From Brachypterus glaber (lineage: Eukaryota > Arthropoda > Insecta > Coleoptera > Kateretidae): a stretch of 64,000 bases of DNA. Where the stretch lies: NCBI GenBank assembly GCA_958510825.1, contig OY294046.1, positions 10,332,847-10,396,846 of the forward strand, read 5' to 3'. The position numbers were made by a program, and so were the translations under genes. This document shows, one piece after another, positions 34,263 through 45,022 of the stretch; position 1 is the first letter of the stretch, and every line of letters begins with the position of its first letter. The notes beneath the pieces are model-generated. The model made no database searches, was not told where the DNA came from, and worked only from the letters and a program-made list of their open reading frames with translations.

Positions 34263-35275
34263 AAGTTGAATATTTCAGCCATCTAATATTAGTTAAAGAA
34301 ATTTTACACAAACGTCATTATTTAATTTTTGAATATAATAATGCAAATATATTCTTTAATAGGCATTATGCATCATACATTAGCACACAATAAAAGGCTT
34401 TTATGTTTTAAAATCCTATCCAAGGCAGGAACTTCTTCAACATTGTCCTATTTTTTATAGCATATACAAAAACATGAACTCCAGGCAGATGCACTAAGTA
34501 CCTAACTAGGACTATAGTAAGTACAGTAGTATTTGACTAATACGAGGGGTAATTTAAAAGAAGGCAAAAATTTCAGATCTGGTTTGTAGGATTTGACTGC
34601 TAAACATCAATTTTAACAGTGTTTATATATTTTGATTTCCCATGTTTACTTTCTCATAAAGAAAAAGGAAAAAATAATATAAAATTACATCTCCATCCCA
34701 AATTTTAAATCTCTAGCTCAAAGGTTACTTAAGTCTTAAGACAGACCGACAAACATATTTTTTTGATTATTTTGATTTTTCTCGACCTTTCAGGAAAACA
34801 TAAGATGATTTAGGCAAAAAAAATGTTTAATTTGTTTTCTATGACAATACTTTCTTTATGAGAAAGTAAACATGGGAAAGCAAAATATATAAACAATGTG
34901 AAAATTGATGTTTAGCACTCAAATCCTACAAACACCAGATCTGGAATTTTTGCCTTCTTTTAAATTACCCCTCGTATTAGTCAAATACTACCGTACTTAC
35001 TATAGTCCTAGTTAGGTACTTAGTGCATCTGCCCGGAGTTCATGTTTTTGTATCTGCTATAAAAATAGGACAATGTTGAAGAGGTTCCTGCCTTGGATAC
35101 TATTTTAAAAGATAAAAGCCTTTTATTATGTGCTAATGTATGATGCATAATGCCTATTAAAGAATATATTTGCATTTTAAAAATCATTAAATTCAAAAAT
35201 TAAATAATGACGTTTGTGTCAAATATTTTTATCTGATTTTAGGTGGCTTCAACATTCGACTGTCTCTGACTGTAC
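34263..35275. repeat. Long fold-back: about 400-bp arms, 186-bp loop
   Basis: The left arm (about 34263-34664) and right arm (about 34851-35275) are inverted copies: e.g. AAGGCTTTTATGTTTTAAAA and ATTTTAAAAGATAAAAGCCTT; TTTACTTTCTCATAAAG and CTTTATGAGAAAGTAAA at the inner edge. Similarity is high with scattered substitutions. It forms the interior of the hAT-like element. Confidence 0.85.
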
Positions 35276-35490
35276 GATAGTTATCCACCCCGGTCTGGAA
35301 AGAATTTTTAGCTCAACTTCTAAACAACCCAAGTTTTTTTTCATAACTTGATTATTTAGAGCTCTGGCATCAATTTAAGACCAAATTTAAAAAAATCTAT
35401 CAGTGCGTTTTTTTTTTATTTGCAAAAAACACCTAAAATATAGCTTTTTCTCAGCTTCTCAAGTATTGAGTATTATAATAACGTATTCTG

Positions 35491-35610
35491 TAACTAGTAT
35501 GGAATATACAATATTCTGCGTGAGCGCAAAGTTTGTTATATGAGCCGGCAGGTAAGTCTGATGATCCCGCGAGCGCGAAATGAATATTCCATACGTGTTA
35601 TACACTATAC
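35491..35610. repeat. Short palindromic GC-cored MITE, copy 2
   Basis: ACTAGTATGGAATATACAAT at the left, ATTCCATACGTG at the right, with the GAGCCGGCAGGTAAGT core. It lies between the left terminal repeat and the transposase start, so it is either a passenger MITE in the 5' leader or part of the promoter. Confidence 0.55.
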
Positions 35611-35851
35611 TTTTTCTTCAAGTTAAAGACTTGTCTACATCAATCTAATGACTATATTCGACATACTTAAAGATTCTTCTTTAATAAACTTAGTGGGCTT
35701 ATAAAAATTTGACACTTTTATAAAGATAATAAATCTAGTAGCCTTATGTCAGTTGGAAGAAGTATTGTAAACATTATTTTTATTTATGCGGAACTTATAA
35801 TTTAGTATATTAAAGTGATTTTTTATCAATACTCAACCCGTATTTAAAACT

Positions 35852-37858
35852 ATGAAGTATATTAATTATAATAAAACCAGTAATCGTGTTAAAAATACGC
35901 ATGCAGACAACCGGAGCCTTTTATGTTTGATTTGTTTTACTAAAGCAAAAAACTTAAGTAGAATACCAAGTACCTTGTTAGGTACCATAAAAGAAGAAAT
36001 TAAGATTTACCATGAAAAAGATAAAAGTTTTCCAAGTTCGGTTTGTCCTTCGTGTCTAAAATTGTTATATGTACGAAAAAAAGACAAGACTAAAATTAAA
36101 GTTTTTGATTATACGTACAACAGAATTATATGGAAAAAAGGATTATGCGACTGCTTAATGTGTAAATGTTCCAGGGCTCCTATCAAGCAAAATGATAACA
36201 GACTTAAAAATTTAAAAAGCTTTAAAGCAGTAGACCAAAATGTTAAATATCCACAACGAAAAAAAGTTTTTAAAGCCAAAGTAAAACGAAATTCAGATTG
36301 GAAAACACTATGCTGCAACTGTTTAAGCGAAATTTGTCGTGAAAAGTCACATAAATGCACTGAAAAGCAAAAAATTATAAATATCGCTCAATTATCCACA
36401 GAAAATAGTAGGGACAGGATTGTTTCTACTCTATTAGCTAAGCAAAAGCCAAATACTGAAACTAAACTACCCACTCTTACTGGGAAACCACTTTCAATTG
36501 TAATAAGACCAAAAACAAGTTCAAAAACTAACATTAATTTAAGTGACGTTGTAAATATGCAGTCTGAGTTAAATATTTCCGGAAACCAAGTTAAAAAAAT
36601 TCTGCATACAGTAAGAAAAACGAGTGGAAGAAAAAGTGTAGAATCCTACATAGTGCCTCAACTTCAAGAACATAGTCACCAAATAGATGATTTTTTTAGT
36701 TTCACATTTCAAAATATTCTTTATTCTAAAGATGAAGTAGAAAAATGGGAAAAAAGAAACATTGTCTACTGCAACGACGTACAAGGTTTGATAAATTATG
36801 TATCCAAAGAAAGAAGTTATGAAGAAACATTTATTATAAAGATCGGCATTGACGCCGGCCAAAATTTTTTAAAAATTTGCATTACATTAAGTACAAATTC
36901 AGGTAAAATTAAAAAAATTTGTGATTCTGGGGTTAAAAAAACTTTGGTACTAGCCATAGTTTCATCCATGCAGGAAAATTACCACAATGTAAAATTATTG
37001 TGGGAGCTTTTAAATTTAAACTCAATACAAGATAAATTTTCTGTTTCTGCTGATCTAAAAATATTAAACATGTTGTTTGGAATACAGTCACATAGTTGTT
37101 CCTATCCCTGTACGTGGTGTAATGCACACAAAAATAATCTTTTTGATGTTGGCATTTCTAGATCTCTACAGAGAAGTAATCAACAATATTCAGCTTGGTG
37201 GGGAGAAACTGGCGGAGATAAAACTAAATTAAATCAATATGAAAATAATATACATCCTCCAATAGTTACTTTAAAACCAGATTTAAGCATAATAGAATTT
37301 ATTCCGCCACCCGAGCTACATTTGTTGCTAGAAGTAATCTCTTTACTATTTAATAATATGGAAAAAGATTATCCAGAAATGACACATAGGTGGGCTAAAC
37401 ACTGCAGGGTCGAGAAAGATTTCACTAGAGGGTCAGGTTTTTCATTTGATGGAAATGCTTGCAACAAATTGTTAAACAATGTTGATTATTTAAGAGGCAT
37501 TGCACCACTACAATGTTTAAAATACGTGCAATCTTTTAGCAGCTTTAGATTAGTTGTTAAATCCTGTTTTGGAAAAACTTTAGATCCAAACTGCTTTAAG
37601 TATATAGATTTATTTTTATATGATTTTAAAGATTTAAATATAAATCCAACCCCAAAAATACATACTGTTATCCATCACATTAAAGATTTTATTAGACTTA
37701 AAAAAGAACCTTTAGGCCCATACTCTGAGCAGGCATTTGAGAGCGTACACGCGGATTGGAATTTTTTTTGGAATAGATTCAAAATTAACTTGGGTAATCC
37801 AGGATATGCCATTTCTTTGCTTAGAGCTGTTAGATATTATAACAGTATCCACTTATAA
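35852..37858 (+). CDS. RAG1-like Chapaev transposase, 668 aa, intact
   Basis: Predicted cut-and-paste transposase with an RNase H-like fold, acting on the 189-bp ends. The N-terminal third has cysteine pairs in the RAG1 N-terminal plan: CLIC (25-28), CPSC (65-68), a KVFDYTYNRIIW stretch (83-94), CDCLMCKC (99-106), then CCNC (154-157). From memory, this N-RAG plus Chapaev arrangement was described as N-RAG-TP in molluscs. The catalytic part has IGIDAGQ (Asp335), SADLKIL (Asp401), a YPCTWC metal knuckle (418-423), PPPELH (His490), FDGNACNKLL (532-541), TPKIHTVIHHIKD (600-612) and YSEQAFESVH (Glu626 or Glu630). The order D, D, CxxC, H, GN-KL, H-H, E parallels RAG1/Transib cores. No stop, frameshift or intron is needed. 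The start is the first Met in frame, 378 bp inside the left repeat's inner edge. The acid assignments are inference. Confidence 0.85.
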   Translation: MKYINYNKTSNRVKNTHADNRSLLCLICFTKAKNLSRIPSTLLGTIKEEIKIYHEKDKSFPSSVCPSCLKLLYVRKKDKTKIKVFDYTYNRIIWKKGLCDCLMCKCSRAPIKQNDNRLKNLKSFKAVDQNVKYPQRKKVFKAKVKRNSDWKTLCCNCLSEICREKSHKCTEKQKIINIAQLSTENSRDRIVSTLLAKQKPNTETKLPTLTGKPLSIVIRPKTSSKTNINLSDVVNMQSELNISGNQVKKILHTVRKTSGRKSVESYIVPQLQEHSHQIDDFFSFTFQNILYSKDEVEKWEKRNIVYCNDVQGLINYVSKERSYEETFIIKIGIDAGQNFLKICITLSTNSGKIKKICDSGVKKTLVLAIVSSMQENYHNVKLLWELLNLNSIQDKFSVSADLKILNMLFGIQSHSCSYPCTWCNAHKNNLFDVGISRSLQRSNQQYSAWWGETGGDKTKLNQYENNIHPPIVTLKPDLSIIEFIPPPELHLLLEVISLLFNNMEKDYPEMTHRWAKHCRVEKDFTRGSGFSFDGNACNKLLNNVDYLRGIAPLQCLKYVQSFSSFRLVVKSCFGKTLDPNCFKYIDLFLYDFKDLNINPTPKIHTVIHHIKDFIRLKKEPLGPYSEQAFESVHADWNFFWNRFKINLGNPGYAISLLRAVRYYNSIHL

Positions 37859-37969
37859 TTTTAATTATAATAATTATTATTTAAACGTTATATAAGTTAA
37901 AAATTTCATAAATATTACATTTTCTTTTAGTTATAGATATTATATTATATTTTTGTTTTTCTGTTCTTA

Positions 37970-37975
37970 AATAAA
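37970..37975 (+). promoter_or_regulatory. Polyadenylation signal of the transposase gene
   Basis: AATAAA 112 bp after the stop codon, before the right terminal repeat. Confidence 0.45.
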
Positions 37976-38628
37976 GAATTTTTTTTAAAATTATTATATC
38001 AAACTGTTTTCTAATTTTTTAACAAAGATGTGCTTTTTCGGTTTTGAGACACCCTGTACATACTTTACACTCTCGATAATAATTTACATACAATCTGGTT
38101 ACGTCCAATTTGAATACAATTTAAATTATTTACATAAAATTCATTTTGCTACAATTTTTTTTTTCGAGCCACTGTGCGCTTTATTAATTATTTTATTGCA
38201 TTAAAAACTTTTTTTGTAAGATTTTGTAATGTTATCTCCTTTTATCTCAAATAATAAAAAAAAATACTCAATTCATGAGAAGCTGAGAAAATGCTATATT
38301 TTAGGTGTTTTTTGCAAATAAAAAAAAAACGCACTGATAGATTTTTTTAAATTTGGTCTTAAATTGATACCAGAGCTCTAAATAATCAAGTTATGAAAAA
38401 AAAATTGGGTTGTTTGGAAGTTGAGCTAAAAATCGTTTCCAGACCGGGGTGTATCGCTCTCGCGTAGGTCTCGTTACGGGCGAGAGGCCTCTCGTTATCG
38501 TTACAACGATAAGATATTTTTTCACCTCTCGCTATCGTTCTGTCCAACGATAACGAGACGATAGCGAGACGATAGGCCTTAGGCGGCAACACTAATTTTG
38601 ACTGGCCAATTACTAATATAAAAAATAT

Positions 38629-39519
38629 TTTTTCTGACCTGTGAGGTTTTCTGAGCAACCTGCCTGGCTTCCTCGACCGGTACCGCTGCTGCCAGTAAAG
38701 GCCAACTTTGGGCTCTCGACAACGAAGACATTGATTTTTCAGCTGTGCCCAAAATCGAACCTTTTCACCTTCTTTTCGCCCTAAATTCGGGCTCACCGTT
38801 ATCGCGAAATTACACATTAAGGCCGCAGCTGGAGCCTAATCGAATCCACATGGGCATGACACGTATGAGTACACTTTGTAAAAGATATGACGGGTAGATC
38901 AGTCCTGATGATATTTTTAATGTAGTAGTTGGCTGAAGATTTCAATCTTTATTCGAGGCGTGAAGAATGAGAAGATGGTATCTTAACATTGTTTTTGTGG
39001 TTTGAGAAATTATCGCAATTATGAAGAGAAATATATTCACAAAACGAAAATAACAGTTTAAAACTTTGTTATTTTAGGTATTTGGCCATGCCGCCCACCA
39101 TGTATAAACTACTAATAACTTTTTTGACATATCTATCGGATGAATTAGAGTATAGGTAGGTACTTAAACTTTAGAATTAAAATAAAATATTACTACTTAA
39201 TTACACTAAATACCTTTTGTTTTTTTTTGCCCTCCGTTGACTTTTATACTTTTTTGTCTACTCGACACGCTAATCTAGATTAGGCATATCAAGTTTAAGA
39301 GACTTGCCAACGCAAACCAAGAATTAATTCTGATCTAATCTGATCTTCCAAATATTCATTTATGTTATAATAACATTTAACTAGGAGTAGATTTAAAAAA
39401 TGTTTTTTTTTTTAAGTTTATTGCTTTGAATTAGCTTTATATTATTGGAACCTTATTAAAGAGTTTAACACCAATATATTTTTTATTCGATTGATTCTAA
39501 AAGCGACACTTTTTGTTCA
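38629..39519. other. Unassigned; GC-richer patch at 38640-38860
   Basis: 38640-38860 is less AT-rich than its surroundings and shows short open frames in two directions, but none is recognisable. On the minus strand it ends ACCTCACAG followed by GTCAGA, a weak donor. The rest is AT-rich with nothing seen. Confidence 0.35.
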
Positions 39520-40270
39520 TGTTTTACGGGCGAAAAGTTGAACTTTGTGGCCCTAGGGCCAAAAAGTTTTTTTCGCCCGCTAACTAAAACTTGTTATTTT
39601 AAAGCTTTTTTAAAAGAAGATGCTTTACCTTTACTGTAATATTTATAAAGAAATATGACCTTTTGCTCACTTTTGGTCTTGAACTAACCGTTCTTTTTGA
39701 CCAGATACAGTTATTATAATCATTTCATACAAAATAAAAAAAAATCCATAACATAACCTTAAAATGTATGTCAAATGATTAATCTGTATTCACCACTAAA
39801 ATAAATTAAAAACACAAAATTTCAATTGTAAAATCACTTTTAATATTAATAATATTCATAGAACGGTTTCACAAGTATTATTTTCACAACAGACACATTT
39901 TAACAGAAATTAATCACCAAGCTATAGCTTTTTTAATTTGAAAATAAAACCGCAAGCAAAGGAAACGATTCAATGGTTTTTGTAGCGATTTGATTGGACA
40001 GCAATTTGTCATGGATAACTAGATAAATAATAAGACAGTAAAAAGAAATATTTTTTGCACAAATTAGATATATTTTAATAATTTATTATAATTAGTAACA
40101 ATCGAATAAAAAATATTTTATAATACACGGGCAAAAAGTTAAATTTCGATTCAAAACCTACTCAATCGAAAAATTTAACTTTTCGCCCTTGTATTATAAA
40201 TAACTATTTTAAAAGTTGCTTAGTTGCTTAGTTTTATATTATTGGAACCTTATTAAAGAGTTTATTTAGC
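39520..40270. repeat. Element with CGGGCGAAAAGTT hairpins and repeated ends
   Basis: 39524-39577 (ACGGGCGAAAAGTT...TTTTTTTCGCCCG) and 40122-40191 (GGGCAAAAAGTTAAATTTCG...AAATTTAACTTTTCGCCC) are hairpins with the same stem motif. TTTATATTATTGGAACCTTA with TTAAAGAGTTTA occurs as a direct repeat at about 39432-39463 and 40228-40260. An old compound repeat is likely. Confidence 0.5.
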
Positions 40271-40789
40271 ATTATTTAGCAATGTTGTGTCTTGGATGAA
40301 TTAGATGCCTATTAATTTCCATTTCGGAAAAAAGTTTAACTGAGGCTTTTTGCAACATTTTCTGAAAAAATTGAATAATAGTTATCGATTTATGACAAAT
40401 TATTTGTTAAAAACTTATTATTACTGAATTACTGCTATATCAGTTATCGTTTTAACGAAAATTTGTTGTATTTTTGTTACCATAGTCCTCAAAAAATTAC
40501 TTAAGATCACCATTACACAATCAAATTCATTATTTAAGGAGGTATGCAAAAAAATCGTAAGAATTTTTCAAAGTAGATTTATTTCTTTCTTTTCTTGTTT
40601 TAATTGGAACCGACACTGCATACTAAAGGATTTTCAAACTTCCATAAAAAATGCCAAAAATTTTTGAAATGTAAAAGTAAAATTTAAAATACAAATGGAC
40701 AATTCTCACCACGACATACTTCTCATTCTTAGCGCTCGCGAAGAAGCTTTTATATCCTTTTTATTCGCTGTCTTCTTTTTTCCCCGCAG

Positions 40790-40855
40790 AAAAAGTTTAT
40801 TACACCACCTGTAAAAACAACACAGAGTAGCGTGGTCCGTATACAGAGTGAATAA
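40790..40855 (+). other. Possible terminal exon
   Basis: A strong acceptor (CTGTCTTCTTTTTTCCCCGCAG, ending 40789) is followed by an open frame KKFITPPVKTTQSSVVRIQSE and TAA, with AATAAA overlapping the stop. The reading is protein-like but short; no upstream exon was found. Confidence 0.25.
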
Positions 40856-41336
40856 AATACCTTAGTTTTTAAATACGAAACCAACTTTTATATTATACCA
40901 AGAGATGCAAAAATAGGGTTATACTCGGGTTATACGTTTTGAGACGTGATTCTACATAAAAAAATACGAAAAATATTTTAAAACACATAGTCTTAAAATG
41001 ACTGTGTGGTTCTGTTTTAAATAATATGGTGGACTGTATTTCACTTTAATTAACTTTATTTAGTATGCATTTTGGTACAAAAACTTAGGTACAATTTGGT
41101 AAAATGCGGAGGAACCATGAAACATGCATGTTCCCTTTGTGTTGAGTAACGTTGACTGAAGAAGTGATATTTTGTGGTGGGGACAAATAGTCGTTTTTTG
41201 GGGTTGCGCGTGACCTTAAACGGTCATGCAATATTTAAACTGTAAATTTATAATATTTAGTACTGATTTCGACTAGTTGTTCCCAACAATGACTACTAAG
41301 GTAACGTTTTTTTTTCGGGCTTTAGCTTTTATAATA
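40856..41336. other. Unassigned
   Basis: No gene or partner repeat seen. Confidence 0.4.
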
Positions 41337-42289
41337 CAGGGTGGCCCAAAAAGAATGTGAGAGTTTCACCCATAACTTCACTCTTACAACTCGTTTCTTA
41401 ATGAAATTTTCACCCACTGTTCTCACATAGTTGGAGCACCGAAAACCGGAACCGGAAGTTGCTAACCCACACCAATTCGGCGGTAGAGTTTCTCAAAATC
41501 GAAGCTTCTTTTCGGACGTTTCACAATTTATGTGGATTCGCTTATTGTTGGTAAATCAATTGCACTTTTTGATTGCTGTCCTGGTTTGAATTGACGCAGT
41601 GGAATCTGAATTATTTCTGAGAGGGAAAAGTATAAGATTAGAACCAAAAAAGAGAAAAAGAAGAAGAAGAAGAAGAAGAAGAAGGGAATGAATGAAAAAT
41701 GGCAGCAATTAACAGGCGCTAAACTTGTCCGAGCTCTATGCCGTCGCCAAACCCTACACTGATGAAAAAAAATTACACAGTCGACCGTGTAGACCTGATT
41801 TGACAAGGATTCGTGTTAAATTGTGTAAAAATGTGTAATTTTAATACCGTTTTCGGTAAAATTCACACAATTTTACACATTTTAACACGTTTCCGTGTCA
41901 ATTCAGATCTACACGGTCGACTGTGTAAATATTTTTTTATCAATGTCGGTCCGGGTTATGACCTAAGGTCCGAAGGCCTGATACCTACCCAACCACCTCG
42001 AAGTTTAAATCTGGGGATTACTTTTAGGGGAGGCCGAAGATGGTGTTATGCGCAGAAAGAAAAAAAATGTGATTTACCTCGAAAGTTCAAACCCCAAATA
42101 CCCGAAAAATGACTCGAAATAAAAAAAATTTTATTTATTTTTTATTTATTTATTTATACAGGCCAAAATCGGTATGTGGGTGCTCCCTAGAATGTTGACC
42201 ACGCTCCCTAAATTTGACATGTCCCCTACCTACATATCTCGAAAAAAAAAATCAATTTTAGCCAGTCACATTCTTTTTGGGCCAACCTG
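41337..42289. mobile_element. TA-flanked element, CAGGGTGGCCCAAAAAGAATG ends
   Basis: The left end CAGGGTGGCCCAAAAAGAA and right end TTCTTTTTGGGCCAACCTG are inverted repeats of about 24 bp, with TA on both sides (41335-41336 and 42290-42291). This fits a Tc1/mariner-type non-autonomous element. The interior holds a (GAA)n run at about 41655-41685 and a nested hairpin MITE. The ORFs inside are not recognisable. Confidence 0.75.
41757..41946. mobile_element. 190-bp hairpin MITE nested in the TA element
   Basis: CACTGATGAAAAAAAATTAC and TTACACAGTCGACCGTGTAG are mirrored by CTACACGGTCGACTGTGTAA near 41908-41930; the inner arms repeat GTGTTAAATTGTGTAAAA. Arms of about 93 bp with a loop of a few bases. 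Confidence 0.8.
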
Positions 42290-42499
42290 TAACTTTGAAA
42301 GTGTCATTTTCTATGCGGCTCTAACGACAGTTAACATGAAATTACCCCACTTAACTTTTGAACAAGTTTAGATAACGACTTAAAATATGAAACTTGTAAA
42401 TAATACAACTTAATCTTTTTTTTGCATTTATTTGATATTTAGATCTTAAAAGGTGAGCAGTTTTAAATTGAAAGACAATTTGTGTGATAGATCATTTTA

Positions 42500-43010
42500 A
42501 AGAAAATACAATTCTATATTCGAATGTGTATTTTTAATTTTTTTTTTAAGGTTTTGATTATTCTTATTTTTTGCTAGAAAACGAACTTTTTTTTTAGGAT
42601 TTTTTTTTTGTAAATGTTTATATCAATTAAAATTTGTTAAAAAGTATAATTTAAGTTTTTGTATCATGAAATTATTAATATTTGTTAAATAATGTTTGAT
42701 TTTTTTAAAGAAATTTTGACAGAAATGCCCATTTTCAACCGTATTTTAAACCAAAAAAGATAAAAATATATATGGTCAAATACAGAATTTTATGAGCTTT
42801 AAAATAATGTACAACACGACCCTTCTTTTCATATAAAAAAAATCTCCGCCCACATTTTAAGAGCTGAAAATATCCAAGATATGCGAAAAGATAGTTGTCT
42901 TATTTGCGATTTGCGATGTTGATATCCCAAATCGTTTAAAACTTAAAAGGGGGGGGGGTGGCTTTTAAACCGCACTATAGAATCAACTTCCCAGCTTTCA
43001 TATTCACCAG
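42500..43010 (+). repeat. Diverged relative of the sequence at 54930-55218
   Basis: Shared order of words: GATTTTTTTAAAG, TTTTGAC, CATTTTCAACC, GGTCAAA, ACACGACCC, GATGTTGATAT/AGTTGATATC, GTTTAAAA and a G-run. An old repeat, non-coding. Confidence 0.5.
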
Positions 43011-43299
43011 ATCTTTTACTATTCTGTTAAATTTTTTTTAAGCATAGGCTCCTAGTACCTCCTCTCACTCCTACCACTTTAACCAAAAAGTTGCTCATTT
43101 GATTTAGGTTTCTTATTTCGGCATATGCCATGGCAGGTCGATATTACCAAGACCCGTATCTTTATAGCTTTTTTTATTACGACTTAATCCACATATTAAT
43201 AACGATTACATTTTATGGAAAAACATTTTTTTTATTCCTATTTAATATTATTAATTTTTAACCTCCTACCATTTTACCTAACTCTATATATAGGTTCAC

Positions 43300-44520
43300 A
43301 TGTTAACCACACTGGATTTAAAGTACACGGAAAAATACGGGGTTCGAGGAAAATCTTTAGAGTGGATTAAATCATTTTTGTACAAAAGAAAACAGGGAGT
43401 CAAAATAAACAGGGATAACAAGAATTTTATATCCGAATTCCTGGAGACTCTTCTGGGAATCCCCCAGGGGAGTATCTTGGGACCGGTTATATTTCTTATT
43501 TTTGTAATCGATCTTTGCCATATCGCGACAGACGAGAGTGAGAGTTTGATAAATTTCGCTGACGATAATAACCTCTTAGTAGGTGCTAAATATTTTCCGG
43601 ATTTGTTGGTGGAATTTGGCAAACTTTATTCAAAGGTTGAAGAGTGGTATGAAAAAAATCGATTTATATTAAACAGCGAAAAAACAAATATTGTTGTATT
43701 CAGGACTAAACAGAGTAGAAGAGAAATTCCGGAGAGTATATTAGTAAAAAATAAAGAAATTGAGTTGGTAAACAACACAAAGTTTTTAGGCATTCAAGTA
43801 GATTCATTTTTAGACTGGGAAAGCCAAACTGATATTTTGTGTAAAAAAATAAATAAAATCTGCTACGGCATCAGAGTTGTGCATAAGTTTTTAAACCTTA
43901 ATAGTTTGAAAATTTTATATCAAGCAAACTTTGAGTCTGTGGCAAGATACGGGATTATATTTTGGGGCAGCAGCTCTGATATAGAAAATGTTTTTATAAT
44001 TCAAAAAGCTGTGTTAAGATTAATGTTGAATAAAAAATATAGGGAATCATGCAGAGATAATTTTCAGAAAAATAGGATTTTAACTATTTATGGGCTCTAT
44101 ATATATGAGCGTTTAGTTTATATTTTTAAAAACAAGAATAGTTTTAATATCATAAATAATCCCAAAACCAGAACCCTAGATATAAATTATCCAAAACATA
44201 ACTTAACAACAACAGAAAAAAACCCTCAGTACAGGTGTATTAAACTATATAACAAGTTGCCAAATAGAATAAGATTATTAGATAGCCTTAAAGTATATAA
44301 AAAAGAACTCAAAAATCTTTTAATTGATTTGGAACCATATAGTGTAAATGAATATTTGGACTGTGATAGTTTGTAAGTAGTCTTAGGTTTATTTTAGAAT
44401 AAGTATTGTTAATGACGTCATTCCATTTCCATGTTTTTTATAGTGTTTTTTTAATGTAGAATATTGTAATTAATGTGCCTTTGGAATAAAGTAATATTAT
44501 TATTATTATTATTATTAATA
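43300..44520 (+). pseudogene. 5'-truncated non-LTR RT with (ATT)n tail
   Basis: The frame 43300-44376 (358 codons) starts inside the RT palm: YGVRGKSLEWIKSFL, GIPQGSILGP (53-62) and FADD (86-89, active-site pair retained), then KFLGIQVDSFLDW, a RYGIIFWGSSSD block, and a C-terminal LYNKLPNRIR...YSVNEYL tail. Motif A and everything upstream are missing, so it is a dead 5' truncation. After the stop the sequence runs to AATAAA (44485) and an ATT microsatellite at about 44497-44520, the expected tail of CR1/Rex1/L2-like elements. No RNase H. The overlapping minus-strand ORF is a shadow. Confidence 0.85.
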
Positions 44521-45022
44521 ATAATTTTTTTTTTAATGTTTTTATGAATTAAAAAAAAAAAACGGAAAATGATAAAACTAATCTGACTTTAAATTTGAAT
44601 TCTGCCGATCAAAATACATCAAAAACCATATTTAGTTTTTTTTTTCACGAAATTTTGAAATTTTAAAAACTGTAGCAGAGCATAACAGCCGAACAAAAAA
44701 AGTATCCTGATCTGGAGACGAGAGGTATATATTCCTATGTATTTTGACACACTAAATCCTAATTCACCATCAGAATGGGCCCAATGGGTCTTTGTTTGGC
44801 CCTAACCTCAAAAAACACCTCAAAATCGCCAATTTTACCCTTGCGCTGCTACAGTTTTCAAAGCCCTGCAAGGATCAAAATTACGTGAAAAAAAACTAAT
44901 TATGGTTTTCGATGTATTTTGATCCACATAAGTCTAAGTAGATCCTGGACTAGAGACCTCGTATAAATATTCTATAAGTGTATTTTCTTATCATCGTACA
45001 GACTCTGTACTACAGAGTGATA
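44521..45022. other. Unassigned
   Basis: AT-rich, no gene seen. CATCAAAAACCATATTT and AAAACTAATTATGGTTTTCGATG are loosely inverted. Confidence 0.35.

Larger units (their letters stand above)
35286..38451 (+). mobile_element. Intact Chapaev-like (RAG1-related) DNA transposon
   Basis: Termini CACCCCGGTCTGGAAA and its mirror; terminal inverted repeats of 189 bp (35286-35474 and 38263-38451) with only a handful of differences; 4-bp duplication TATC at 35282-35285 and 38452-38455. It carries one uninterrupted transposase gene and an AATAAA at 37970. The CAC terminus, 4-bp duplication and RAG1-like protein match Chapaev as described for animals. Near-identical long repeats and an open 668-codon frame argue for recent activity. 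Confidence 0.9.
34092..38594. mobile_element. hAT-like non-autonomous element carrying a Chapaev insertion
   Basis: The termini are TAGTGTTGCCGCCTAA and its mirror TTAGGCGGCAACACTA. Target duplications are AGTTTGAC (34084-34091) and ATTTTGAC (38595-38602), 7 of 8 matching. A YAGNG-type end and an 8-bp duplication are hallmarks of hAT elements. Both subterminal zones (34108-34260 and 38452-38585) are arrays of CGATAACGAGAGG / CCTCTCGTTATCG words in both orientations, possibly transposase-binding sites. Without the 3166-bp insert the element is about 1.3 kb and encodes nothing. Confidence 0.8.

Noticed and set aside
36109..36862. Minus-strand ORFs of 83 and 97 codons
   Set aside because: Antisense shadows of the transposase gene.
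38386..38817. 143-codon ORF next to the transposon
   Set aside because: Half of it is the transposon and hAT-like terminal repeat; the rest matches no motif.
41528..41806. 92-codon ORF with a phenylalanine run
   Set aside because: Translation of the GAA/TTC microsatellite inside a transposon.
43296..43622. 108-codon minus-strand ORF
   Set aside because: Antisense shadow of the RT fragment, whose plus frame carries GIPQG and FADD.
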